Positions 8,256 through 16,746 of a stretch of 64,000 bases of DNA are shown in pieces (within the stretch, counting starts at the first letter, position 1; each line of letters begins with the position of its first letter). Source of the stretch: JBAXTE01 sp963556065 (GTDB lineage: Bacteria; Bacteroidota; Bacteroidia; Bacteroidales; WCHB1-69); contig CAUVYH020000027.1 in the NCBI GenBank assembly GCA_963556065.3, forward strand, positions 372,001 to 436,000, given 5' to 3'. The notes below the pieces were generated by a model that was not told where the DNA came from, ran no database searches, and worked only from the letters and a program-made list of their open reading frames with translations. The position numbers and the translations under genes are program-made.

Positions 8256-8438
8256 TTAAAAAAGCGATTGGTAAAAAAAGAGCAAACTCGGCTGACACCA
8301 GTAAAAACAAATCGATGTGACAGTTTTTGATATGCTGCCATGATTTAAAACCAGGAAGTGGAGACCAGTGACCACTTGAAAAACGGGGCGAAACCGAAAA
8401 GCCAAAAGAGTAGGTAAATAGACTTAAAATTTAAAAAA

Positions 8439-8840
8439 ATGAAAAAAAATAAAATTTTCGCAATTATTGGAGTTCTGGCACTAATGACATCTTGCGCCAG
8501 TATAGCCAAGTTTCCTGTTTCAGTTGTTGTGCCTGCTGCCGACATTACCGCCACAAAGAAACAAGACAAGAACAAAAATTATGTAATTACATTAACTGCA
8601 GTAAATTTAGCGGAGCCGAGCAGGTTAGACCCACCAAAAAAGATTTACAGCGTATGGATTGTAGTAGATAATGGGATGATAAAAAATGTAGGTCAGTTAA
8701 TTAATAAAAATGCTAAAACAACTGTACTCAAAACCATAACCCCTTTTAATGTAAAAGAAATTATTATTACAGCAGAAGATCAAGGAGACTTAGATTATTC
8801 AGCGGGTGTTGAAATTTCTCGAACTACATTCAGTAATTAA
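8439..8840 (+). CDS. Lipoprotein of unknown function
   Basis: 133 residues. Lipoprotein signal with lipobox MTSC (Cys19). The mature part has KKIYSVWIVVDNGMIKNVGQL and a C-terminal VKEIIITAEDQGD, loosely like small beta-sandwich domains seen in anti-sigma or adhesion lipoproteins, but I cannot name a family. It lies with the next gene between two GH130 paralogues that are otherwise expected to be adjacent. Confidence 0.68.
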   Translation: MKKNKIFAIIGVLALMTSCASIAKFPVSVVVPAADITATKKQDKNKNYVITLTAVNLAEPSRLDPPKKIYSVWIVVDNGMIKNVGQLINKNAKTTVLKTITPFNVKEIIITAEDQGDLDYSAGVEISRTTFSN

Positions 8841-8863
8841 TATTATGAAATTTTTGAAACCAG

Positions 8864-8897
8864 TTTTACTGCTATTCGAAAAGGAATAGCAGTAAAA
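8864..8897. terminator. Perfect hairpin after the lipoprotein gene
   Basis: A 14-bp perfect stem (TTTTACTGCTATTC / GAATAGCAGTAAAA) with a 6-nt loop lies 23 bp after the stop codon. The T tract on either side is weak, so it may be a terminator or an mRNA-stabilising stem. Confidence 0.55.
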
Positions 8898-8944
8898 TTC
8901 AATATTTAAAATGGAAATAGTGAAACTGATTTTTCTGAATAAAG

Positions 8945-9529
8945 ATGAAATTTATGAGCACAAAAGAAAAAAATAATTTGGTAGAAACCAATGACCGGGA
9001 ACCAATTAAAAATCAAAGTAAATTCAAAGCTAAAATTGTTGCTTTCTTCAAAAACAATAAAGCTGCAACAGCTTTAACAGTAATATTGCTAGTTGTTTTT
9101 ATTTGGTTTTCTATTAAAATTCGTATAGACGAAAAAAAATTCAATAACGAGAAAACCCAACTAATCACTCAATATGAAAGCAAAATTGATAGCTTGCAAA
9201 TAAATCACCTTACGTTTGCAACTGAAGTTTTTTCATGGTCGGTAAGAAGTGAACTGTTGAGAAAAAACACCGAAAATCTCAATCAACTTTTAACCATATT
9301 TGTAAAAGAATCTGGTTCGGATTTGGTGCAAATAGTAAATGTTGAGGATAAAATAGTTTTATTATCTTCCAACAAAAAGTTTGAAGGTGTAAAGTATTCT
9401 GGTTTTTTAAATTTTGAAATTAAAAAGACGGTTGTTTTAGAAGAAGCAGGTGTTGTAAAAATAATCACACCAGTAATGGGCTTTAATAAAATGATTGGAA
9501 TTTTAATTGTAGAATTAAGAAAAAAATAG
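8945..9529 (+). CDS. Membrane-anchored protein with periplasmic sensor-like domain
   Basis: 194 residues. A basic cytoplasmic N terminus precedes one membrane helix (about residues 40-60), then a coiled-coil-like linker (EKKFNNEKTQLITQYESKID). The C-terminal domain, residues about 95-194, reads like a Cache/PAS-type fold (LVQIVNVEDKIVLLSSNKKF, then VVKIITPVMGFNKMIGILIV). No kinase or cyclase domain follows, so it is not a complete signalling protein. An alternative start is the ATG at 8954. The assignment is by pattern only. Confidence 0.6.
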   Translation: MKFMSTKEKNNLVETNDREPIKNQSKFKAKIVAFFKNNKAATALTVILLVVFIWFSIKIRIDEKKFNNEKTQLITQYESKIDSLQINHLTFATEVFSWSVRSELLRKNTENLNQLLTIFVKESGSDLVQIVNVEDKIVLLSSNKKFEGVKYSGFLNFEIKKTVVLEEAGVVKIITPVMGFNKMIGILIVELRKK

Positions 9530-9686
9530 CCACAGGTTCTAATAACACACAGTATAAAAATTGGAATCCCCACATCAGGTTGGGTGTAACTGGACCGCAA
9601 AGTAGCCCGCAATTCCAAACATTTCATACCACCAACCATAAGTGGTATCGCTTTTACAACACAAGAAAAAAGAAAATTACATCAAA

Positions 9687-10733
9687 ATGATAAAAGTAAA
9701 AAAAGAGGGAATTCTATTATCTAAAACAGAGTTAGAATTTGAAAACGAAGCGGTGCTCAATCCGGCAGCTATACGTGAAGGCGATAATGTCCACATTTTT
9801 TATCGAGCTGTCCGCAATGGGAATTTTTCCACAGTTGGTTATTGCCGATTAGATGGTCCACTTACGATTGCCGAACGCTGGGAGAAACCATTTATGGTTC
9901 CCGAATTTGATTACGAATCGCAAGGAATCGAAGATGCTCGAATTGTAAAAATTGACGATGTCTATTATATGACCTACACTGCTTACGATGGCATAAATGC
10001 CCGAGGGGCTTATGCAACATCCAAGAATCTAATGCACCTGAAAAAACAAGGGATTCTGGTTCCACATATCACCTATGCACAGTTTGTTTCGTTGGTTGAA
10101 AAAGCAGGGAAAGTAAACGAAAACTATTACCATAATCATAAATTCTACTATCAAGAAGCCGATCCGGAAGAAAAAATATTGCTTTGGGACAAAAATGTGG
10201 TTTTTTTCCCTCGTAGGATTAATGGAAATTTAGCTTTTCTACATCGTATCCGACCAGGAATACAACTTGTTTCTGTAAAAAATTTAAAGGAACTTACTAA
10301 AGAATTTTGGGAAGACTACTTTCTTAATTTTCAAGAACATATTGTGATTGATCCACTTTTTCAACACGAATCGGATTACATTGGAAGTGGCTGTCCTCCG
10401 ATAGAAACCGAACATGGTTGGTTGCTAATTTATCATGGCGTGCAAGATACCAATAAAGGACTTATCTATTCTGCTTGTGCAGCTGCTTTACTCGATATTA
10501 ACGATCCCCGAAAAGAGATTGCCCGCTTGCCTTTTCCACTATTTTCTCCCGAATTTGAGTGGGAATTAAAAGGCGATGTAAACAATGTGGTTTTTCCTAC
10601 GGGAACTGCAATTTTTGGCGATACACTATTCATTTATTATGGAGCAGCAGATTCGCATGTTGCTGTTGCTTCTTTAAATTTATGCATGCTTATGAAAAAA
10701 ATGTTAACTTATACGAAGAAAGATGAAAAATAA
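9687..10733 (+). CDS. GH130-family glycoside phosphorylase/hydrolase, copy 2
   Basis: 348 residues from ATG 9687 (MIKVKKEGILLSKTELEFEN). This start aligns with the paralogue at 7215 (MIKVKKLGIILSKTHLDFEN); the frame is open back to 9642 but that extension has no counterpart. Same motifs as copy 1: QGIEDARIVKIDD, FFPRRINGN, GSGCPPIETEHGWLLIYHGV, VVFPTGTAIFGDTLFIYYGA. The leader has a perfect 7-bp hairpin (ATACCAC / GTGGTAT, 9626-9648). The 3' end overlaps the glycosyltransferase ORF by 11 bp, so the two are translationally coupled and likely act on the same glycan. Confidence 0.88.
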   Translation: MIKVKKEGILLSKTELEFENEAVLNPAAIREGDNVHIFYRAVRNGNFSTVGYCRLDGPLTIAERWEKPFMVPEFDYESQGIEDARIVKIDDVYYMTYTAYDGINARGAYATSKNLMHLKKQGILVPHITYAQFVSLVEKAGKVNENYYHNHKFYYQEADPEEKILLWDKNVVFFPRRINGNLAFLHRIRPGIQLVSVKNLKELTKEFWEDYFLNFQEHIVIDPLFQHESDYIGSGCPPIETEHGWLLIYHGVQDTNKGLIYSACAAALLDINDPRKEIARLPFPLFSPEFEWELKGDVNNVVFPTGTAIFGDTLFIYYGAADSHVAVASLNLCMLMKKMLTYTKKDEK

Positions 10734-13068
10734 AACCAATGTAAACTCATTTGATATTGAACCCAATCGCTTCAGTCAAATATTAGATCTGGATAACAAG
10801 ATACATCCGGAAATGACTTCCATAAAATGGACTCGCGACATTTTGAAGATACACCCCAAACTCAAGTCCGAAATCCTTTTTGTTACTTCGTACCCTCCTC
10901 GTGAATGTGGGATTGCAACTTATTCTCAAGACTTGATTAAAGCACTGAATAATAAATTCAGCAATTCATTGTCTATCAACGTTTGTGCTTTGGAATCCGA
11001 TGGCGAAAATTACAATTATCCCGAGGAGGTAAAATATATTCTCGACACTTCTTTACCCACAGGATATCAAAAGCTTGCCCAGTCGATAAATCAAGACGAA
11101 CATATTAAAATTGTGTTTATTCAACACGAATTTGGCTTTTTTAAAGCACAGGAAGATGCTTTTTTGCAGTTTATTTACGAGTTGGCAAAGCCGATTGTTC
11201 TTGTCTTTCATACGGTGCTTCCGCATCCTGATGCAATTCTTAAAATTAAAGTAAAAGCAATTGCTTCTATTTGCAAGTCGGTTATTGTAATGACCAAAAC
11301 TTCCTCTGAAATCTTAACAAAAGACTATGAAGTCCCTCAGGATAAAATATCGGTAATTGCCCATGGGACTCACTTGGTTCGGCATTTGAGTGTGAAAGGA
11401 TTAAAGAAAAAATATGGTCTTTCCGATCGTAAAGTGCTTTCTACTTTTGGATTGCTTAGTTCCGGAAAAAGTATTGAAACCACAATTGATGCACTTCCTG
11501 CAATTATAGAAAAATGTCCCGATGTTACCTTCCTGATTCTTGGTAAAACACACCCCGAAGTAAAAAAACATGAGGGTGAAAGGTACAGGAAAAGCCTCGA
11601 GAAAAAAGTAAAAGAACTTAAACTAGAGGATCATGTGGTATTTGTCAACAAGTATTTGGCCCTGTCCGAACTTCTCGAGTATTTGCAACTTACCGATATT
11701 TACCTGTTTACCACGAACGATCCAAACCAGGCCGTGAGCGGTACTTTTGCTTACGCCATGAGTTGTGCCTGCCCGATTATTTCCACTCCAATTCCTCATG
11801 CAAAAGAGGTGCTGAATAAAGACACCGGAATTATTATTGATTTTAAAAACTCAAAACAATTGGCAGATGGTGTGATTAAATTGCTTAATGATAATCCGTT
11901 ACGTAATAGCGTGGTCTCGAATACCTTACAGTATATTATTTCCACTGCATGGGAAAATTCTGCTGTTGCACATGCGATTCTTTTCGAGCAAACTTCGGGG
12001 GACAGCATAACAATTAAATATAATCTTCCCGATGTAAGTCTCGAACATTTAAAAAAAATGACAACAGGGATGGGAATGATTCAATTTTCAAAAATCAATC
12101 AACCAGATATTAACACGGGATTCACGCTGGATGATAATGCAAGAGCCATGGTGGCGATGAGTATGTATTTTGATTTAACTGGAAATAAACAGTACTTGAA
12201 AGATATTCGGAAATATCTGAAATTTATCAAGTTTTGTCAGCAACCCGAGGGCGATTTCTTAAACTATGTAGATAAAGATAATAATTTTACAGAGCAAAAC
12301 CAAGCTGTTAACTTAGAAGATTCGAATGGAAGAGCTGTTTGGGCATTGGGTTTTTTGGTGTCGTTATCGGACAAACTGCCGGATGATATTGTTTTGGAAG
12401 CCAAAGATATTCTCGGAAAATCGTTGTTTCGCATCATCAAGGTGCGTTCTCCGAGAGCGATGGCTTTTGCGATTAAAGGGTTGTATTACTATCAGAAAGG
12501 GACTCATTCTCAAGAAAACGTCGATCTGGTTCAAGTATTTGCAAATCGTTTGGTAAAACTCTATAAAAAAGAAGCGAGCGATAAATGGGAATGGTTTGAA
12601 GATTCTCTTACCTATGCCAATAGTGTATTGCCCGAGGCAATGTTATGTGCTTGGCTGATGACCGACGAGCCGGTATATAAAGACATTGCGGTTGCCTCGT
12701 TTAATTTCCTGATTAATCAAACGTTTAATGAAAATGGCATTGAAGTGATTTCAAATAAAAACTGGCTGAAAAAAGGTCAGGAAGCCCAACATAACGGGGA
12801 ACAACCGATTGATGTAGCCTATACGATTATGGCTTTAAATCAATTTCATGAAGTATTTGGCGACCACGATTATCGTTTAAAAATGGATATAGCATTTAAT
12901 TGGTTCTTGGGGAAAAACAGGCTGAATCAAATCGTTTACAATCCCTGTACCGGTGGTTGCTACGATGGATTGGAAGAAACACATGTAAACCTTAATCAAG
13001 GAGCAGAATCAACGATAAGTTACTTAATGGCTCGTTTAACCATGGAGAAACATAAATTTATGGAGTAA
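10723..13068 (+). CDS. Two-domain protein: GT4-type glycosyltransferase plus C-terminal helical-barrel domain
   Basis: 781 residues. Residues about 45-410 are a GT-B glycosyltransferase: ILFVTSYPPRECGIATYSQDL at the start, QHEFGFF, VIAHGTH, STFGLLSSGKSIETTIDALP, FLILGKTHPE, and AVSGTFAYAMSCACPIISTPIPHAKEV as the nucleotide-sugar binding end. Residues about 425-780 are helix-rich and repetitive (GFTLDDNARAMVAMSMY, NLEDSNGRAVWALGF, ANSVLPEAMLCAWL, NQGAESTISYLMARL), resembling an (alpha/alpha)6 barrel. The fusion beside GH130 genes is recurrent in Bacteroidota. Inferred role: synthesis or remodelling of a mannose-containing glycan; substrate unknown. Confidence 0.83.
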   Translation: MKNKTNVNSFDIEPNRFSQILDLDNKIHPEMTSIKWTRDILKIHPKLKSEILFVTSYPPRECGIATYSQDLIKALNNKFSNSLSINVCALESDGENYNYPEEVKYILDTSLPTGYQKLAQSINQDEHIKIVFIQHEFGFFKAQEDAFLQFIYELAKPIVLVFHTVLPHPDAILKIKVKAIASICKSVIVMTKTSSEILTKDYEVPQDKISVIAHGTHLVRHLSVKGLKKKYGLSDRKVLSTFGLLSSGKSIETTIDALPAIIEKCPDVTFLILGKTHPEVKKHEGERYRKSLEKKVKELKLEDHVVFVNKYLALSELLEYLQLTDIYLFTTNDPNQAVSGTFAYAMSCACPIISTPIPHAKEVLNKDTGIIIDFKNSKQLADGVIKLLNDNPLRNSVVSNTLQYIISTAWENSAVAHAILFEQTSGDSITIKYNLPDVSLEHLKKMTTGMGMIQFSKINQPDINTGFTLDDNARAMVAMSMYFDLTGNKQYLKDIRKYLKFIKFCQQPEGDFLNYVDKDNNFTEQNQAVNLEDSNGRAVWALGFLVSLSDKLPDDIVLEAKDILGKSLFRIIKVRSPRAMAFAIKGLYYYQKGTHSQENVDLVQVFANRLVKLYKKEASDKWEWFEDSLTYANSVLPEAMLCAWLMTDEPVYKDIAVASFNFLINQTFNENGIEVISNKNWLKKGQEAQHNGEQPIDVAYTIMALNQFHEVFGDHDYRLKMDIAFNWFLGKNRLNQIVYNPCTGGCYDGLEETHVNLNQGAESTISYLMARLTMEKHKFME

Positions 13069-13088
13069 AATAATCCATGTATATATTT

Positions 13089-13130
13089 AAACCACTAAGA
13101 AAAACTAGGCTTAATTTTTCTTAGTGGTTT
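13089..13130. terminator. Bidirectional hairpin terminator between convergent genes
   Basis: A perfect 16-bp stem (AAACCACTAAGAAAAA at 13089-13104 with its complement at 13115-13130) with a 10-nt loop. It serves the GT gene on plus and the GyrI-like gene on minus; the A/T-rich arms supply the U tract in both directions. Confidence 0.85.
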
Positions 13131-13194
13131 ATGTTATCTCGTCGTATTCTTGTAAATTATTGAAAATAAGTGAGATGTGTGTTTTTGGATTTAT

Positions 13195-13818
13195 TTATCC
13201 CAATTGAAACCTTAGAATTGTGCGCAACTTGTCAGGGGCAGTTTTTCGGGCATCCGAAATATAGATCTCTCGATGGATTTTGCTTTTACGGTTCAGCCCT
13301 TTGCTATTTGCAAAATCTTCCATGATCGTAAAACTTTGGGGCTCGCTGTCGTAGCTTCCTAAATGTAACATTTGAATACATGCACCCTCTTCGATGGTTG
13401 TAAAGATAACTTTGTCCAATAAAGGATGAGGTTTTTTCTTCTTTGTATATTCAATGATTTTTGCTGCAAACTCAGGGGTGACAAAGTCGGGTTGGCGAAT
13501 CATTAGATTAAAAACCAACGCATCCTTATCTAATTTTTCCATGGGTTTTAGCTTGGCATCCTCCTTTAAATCCCAGACACCTTCGAGGGGATAGACGCAA
13601 TATTCAACATGGTTTTCGGGAGCTAATCCTTGTTTTGGGCTCATTTTAATAGCATACGACAAGGAATATAAAACGCCAATATATTCTGCAAAAAAATCAT
13701 CGTTTGGATTTCCTTCTCCATAAATTGAAAAGAAATTCATGGCAGGTATAATCACTTGCTCTGGGCTGTTTTTAGGAGCATAAAATGCTTTCTCTGACTT
13801 TTTCCAATCGTGTTTCAT
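13195..13818 (-). CDS. GyrI-like small-molecule-binding domain protein
   Basis: 207 residues, starting MKHDWKKSEKAFYAPKNSPE. The stretch IPAMNFFSIYGEGNPNDDFF, YSLSYAIKMSPKQ, YCVYPLEGVWDL, ACIQMLHLGSYDSEPQSF and KIHREIYISDARKTAPDKLRTILRF is the standalone GyrI-like (SOUL/GyrI) family pattern. These bind small hydrophobic molecules or inhibit gyrase in some members; the ligand here is unknown. It ends about 65 bp from the shared terminator at 13089-13130. Confidence 0.87.
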   Translation of the reverse strand: MKHDWKKSEKAFYAPKNSPEQVIIPAMNFFSIYGEGNPNDDFFAEYIGVLYSLSYAIKMSPKQGLAPENHVEYCVYPLEGVWDLKEDAKLKPMEKLDKDALVFNLMIRQPDFVTPEFAAKIIEYTKKKKPHPLLDKVIFTTIEEGACIQMLHLGSYDSEPQSFTIMEDFANSKGLNRKSKIHREIYISDARKTAPDKLRTILRFQLG

Positions 13819-14004
13819 ACCTGTTTTATTTTTGTCTTTGTGATTTTACAATACTTCGATAATGTTTTGTAACATGCTAATTTTCAGTGCTTTGTTGTTT
13901 TGAGCTATAGCGAGAAATCTTACTGATAATTAATTGGTTACAATTTTTCAAGTTTGCGAAATGAAAAATTTATCGAAGTAATGATTTTTATAAGATTTAA
14001 AAAA

Positions 14005-14952
14005 TTAAATAATTTTCACAGGAATACAGATGTCTAAAATAAATTTGTGCTCTGGATTATCGTTGCAATCACTGTAATAAAGTTCATAAGGGTTTCCTTC
14101 TCCGGGTTCATAGCCGCTTTCGGTAAACCATACGCACATCGTGTTCCAGGCTTGTTCAAATTGATTAACCGAAATTTCGAAATGCCCAACGGCATATTTT
14201 CCTCCGGGAATGGTCATCTTTCCGATTTCGCCTTCTACTTTCACCTCTCGATTAACTATTAGGCAAGCGCTTTGGCGTACTTTCTCGATTTCTGTCACAG
14301 ACGGATCGTCGTGATAAACGGTCAGTGTTTTAGCGTCGGGAGTGTTGAGCAACCCCCTGGGGCCGGCAAATTGCATTAATTTTCCGTAAGCTTGCCCGAT
14401 TTGGTCGAATTTGCCTTGATGGCGGCAGTAAATCACGTTCATTTCGGGCATCTCTTTAACAATTACTTTTGTTTCCATAATAATAAGTTGTTTAAAATTT
14501 ATGGGACAAAGTTCTTCTTTTGTGGAAACAAAAACTTTACTCTTCTTGCTCATCGGTTGACCTATCTTGCTATAATACACTCCGTCTTTTACCAATAGCG
14601 GTTTTTCGAGCCGCCGATATTCGCCGGCACTTGTACTAAAATGTTTTTTAAAGGTACGGCTAAATAATGCTATGCTACTGTATCCGCAATCGAAAGCTAT
14701 ATCGCCGATGCTTTTTCGGGGGTAGTCTTTCAGCTGTTGTGCCGCTTTTTCGATTCGGATACGCTGAACAAAAGTTGCAGGAGTTTCGCCAACTAATACA
14801 CTGAAAATCCGGTGAAAATGAAATGGGGAAAAATGTGCAATTTCCGCCATTGAATTGAGATTAATCGGCTCGTTGAAATGCTTTTCAATATATTCCATCA
14901 CATGGTTTATGCGTGCAATGTATTCTTCTTTGCTGATTTCCTGAGGTGTCAT
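14005..14952 (-). CDS. AraC family transcriptional regulator with GyrI-like effector domain
   Basis: 315 residues. The N-terminal AraC/XylS DNA-binding domain (residues about 10-112) shows both helix-turn-helix units: INLNSMAEIAHFSPFHFHRIF and SIGDIAFDCGYSSIALFSRTFKKHF. The C-terminal GyrI-like effector-binding domain covers residues about 155-315 (VIYCRHQGKFDQIG, MTIPGGKYAVGHFEI, NPYELYYSDC). This is the Rob/SoxS-like plus AraC_E_bind arrangement, consistent with a drug- or metabolite-responsive activator. A separate GyrI-like gene lies immediately downstream in the same direction. Confidence 0.92.
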   Translation of the reverse strand: MTPQEISKEEYIARINHVMEYIEKHFNEPINLNSMAEIAHFSPFHFHRIFSVLVGETPATFVQRIRIEKAAQQLKDYPRKSIGDIAFDCGYSSIALFSRTFKKHFSTSAGEYRRLEKPLLVKDGVYYSKIGQPMSKKSKVFVSTKEELCPINFKQLIIMETKVIVKEMPEMNVIYCRHQGKFDQIGQAYGKLMQFAGPRGLLNTPDAKTLTVYHDDPSVTEIEKVRQSACLIVNREVKVEGEIGKMTIPGGKYAVGHFEISVNQFEQAWNTMCVWFTESGYEPGEGNPYELYYSDCNDNPEHKFILDICIPVKII

Positions 14953-15035
14953 TTGTTTAACATATTTGGTGCGAATCGATTATTATTGGGGAGAAATTTT
15001 TACCACCCAGATATTTATCGTGTTTTAATTTCTTA

Positions 15036-15323
15036 TTAATCCCGTGCTTTAAGTGTTTTCACCTGCTTTATGATTGCTGCTTTGTGCGCTGCTTCATCCA
15101 TCTCCGGATCACGGGTTTCAATGTAGATGTTGCACGGTAAATCATCGCATTTTCCGCAATGCGCTAAATGTTTTTCGTCCTTGCAACAATGATACATCGG
15201 GCAAGTATCCAGTCCCAGATATTGCGACCAGAAAACTTTTCCTTCAATGGAGTTACATCCTTGGCAGCTAGCGCCGAATTCCCTACATTCGGTGCAATCG
15301 ATTCCACAAATTGTTAAATGCAT
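15036..15323 (-). CDS. DUF3795 domain-containing protein
   Basis: 95 residues starting MHLTICGIDCTECREFGASC. Nine cysteines are arranged in CGIDCTEC, SCQGC, CPMYHCC and CGKCDDLPC pairs, the signature of DUF3795, a probable zinc- or metal-binding family without known activity. The frame is open upstream to 15404, but that extension overlaps the neighbouring membrane-protein gene and lacks family similarity, so ATG 15323 is chosen. It lies 7 bp from the end of the HXXEE gene, so the two are probably co-transcribed. Confidence 0.88.
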   Translation of the reverse strand: MHLTICGIDCTECREFGASCQGCNSIEGKVFWSQYLGLDTCPMYHCCKDEKHLAHCGKCDDLPCNIYIETRDPEMDEAAHKAAIIKQVKTLKARD

Positions 15324-15330
15324 AATGTTA

Positions 15331-15825
15331 TTATTTGATTGATAGATTCGCAATAATTTGCAACAAAAATACGACGAAAAATGAAATAAGCAATCCGGCG
15401 ACAATTGCGGTATAAAAATGTTTTTTCACGAAGTACAATCGTCTAAGCTTAGGAAGCATCCAAAAAGAGTAGGGGAGGTATAAAACGACAGATGTAACCG
15501 CTGCAGGAAAGTATTGCCTTAACAACACGGCTCCGGCGATATGTGGAAATATCGCGTTGATAAGAAATACCCCAACGAAAGCCGTGAGCATATTCTTCTT
15601 TGTAATTTCGCTTTTCCGATTTAACGTCCAAAGAATCGTAAGCCATGCAATTAAGGTAATCAATATAATTGATAGGATCATTGGCTTAGCGGCGGATGGT
15701 TTTAAGAAAATATGAAAGTTCTCGGGATAGGTGAACCTTGCAAATCCGACGGACTCTTCAATATTATGAACGGTAAACAGACTTCCCGCAATTAAAAGCT
15801 GTTTGTTGTAGTTTATCGGTTTCAT
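15331..15825 (-). CDS. HXXEE domain-containing membrane protein
   Basis: 164 residues with about five hydrophobic segments. The family-defining motif is HNIEE (residues 20-24), followed by the second conserved patch NAIFPHIAGAVLLRQYFPAAVT (about residues 90-111) with its conserved histidine. Function of the family is unknown. It is followed closely by the DUF3795 gene. Confidence 0.82.
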   Translation of the reverse strand: MKPINYNKQLLIAGSLFTVHNIEESVGFARFTYPENFHIFLKPSAAKPMILSIILITLIAWLTILWTLNRKSEITKKNMLTAFVGVFLINAIFPHIAGAVLLRQYFPAAVTSVVLYLPYSFWMLPKLRRLYFVKKHFYTAIVAGLLISFFVVFLLQIIANLSIK

Positions 15826-15866
15826 TCCGTAATAAAGGTTTATGTCGCTAAATTACAATATATACA

Positions 15867-15900
15867 CATCCCGAATCCTTTGAAATAAGAATTCGGGATG
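15867..15900. terminator. Hairpin between the lipoprotein and HXXEE genes
   Basis: An imperfect inverted repeat, CATCCCGAAT / ATTCGGGATG, with a 14-nt loop. It lies just after the minus-strand lipoprotein gene (ends 15922). No strong U tract on the minus strand. Confidence 0.55.
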
Positions 15901-15921
15901 AAAATTTCAGTGGAAAAAAGA

Positions 15922-16551
15922 TTATTGATTTTCAAATGATCCGATAAACACGCCGTTGGTTAAAGTCTTAACCGTGCTTCCATTGGTGAGTTTGCAGTTA
16001 AAAGTGGCTTTAAATCGTGCATAATGCGAGCCCATCACATCTGTGTAATTTACAATGGCAAACGAAAAACTGCTGCCGGCCTGATTTGTTCCTGTTGTCG
16101 TCCAAACATTTGTGGGGCTGCTTTTCCATTTTATTTCGATTCCATTGGCGGCATTATCTGAAAAACTGCAAGTGCTGGTGGTGATGAAACTATTGAATAA
16201 TGTGGTTGAAGCCACACTTCCACTGTGAGATACCAATGTTCCTTTCGTAATTCCTGCAGATGAGTTGTTTGCGTTGTTCCAGATCTCGTAACTGTATATG
16301 ATTGTAGCAGAATCCCCGACGTTTTTGTCGGTGCCGCAAATACCTTCAAAATCAGTTCCTTCGATATACGAATAGTTCGTGCCATCGATGGTGGCTGTGA
16401 ATTTTGAGACGCTGAGATCGTTTTCATTCGTAGTTGGGGTTGTAGTAGGGGTTGTGGTGTCATCGGTGTCGTCTTTTTTACAACTAGAGATTGTAATTGA
16501 TGCAATTATCGTTAAACTTAATAAAATCAGAGAAAGTTTGGTCTTTTTCAT
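15922..16551 (-). CDS. Lipoprotein with DUF6252-like beta-rich domain, function unknown
   Basis: 209 residues. Signal peptide with lipobox ISSC (Cys24), followed by a KDDTDDTTTPTTTPTT linker typical of surface lipoproteins of this phylum. The mature domain starts FTATIDGTNYSYIEG and ends GVFIGSFENQ, with several T/S-rich beta strands, resembling small extracellular domains that begin 'FTAtIDG'. No catalytic motif. The family name is tentative. Confidence 0.68.
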   Translation of the reverse strand: MKKTKLSLILLSLTIIASITISSCKKDDTDDTTTPTTTPTTNENDLSVSKFTATIDGTNYSYIEGTDFEGICGTDKNVGDSATIIYSYEIWNNANNSSAGITKGTLVSHSGSVASTTLFNSFITTSTCSFSDNAANGIEIKWKSSPTNVWTTTGTNQAGSSFSFAIVNYTDVMGSHYARFKATFNCKLTNGSTVKTLTNGVFIGSFENQ

Positions 16552-16660
16552 GATGCTAATTTTATATATTTTTCCTTACTCTTTACTGGATTTTCAGGAC
16601 ACTCCAATTGATGCTTTAATTCATTGGCAAATTTATAAATAATATTTAGTGTTGACAAAC

Positions 16661-16696
16661 AAAAAAAAGAGAGAAAATTTTTACTCTTTCTCTCTT
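16661..16696 (-). terminator. Rho-independent terminator after msrB-msrA
   Basis: On the minus strand a 10-bp stem (AAGAGAGAAA / TTTCTCTCTT) is followed by eight U residues. It lies about 50 bp downstream of the MsrBA stop codon. Confidence 0.8.
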
Positions 16697-16746
16697 GGTT
16701 GATTATGAATTTTCTAATCAAAATAAAATATTGGGGGATGTTTTGC

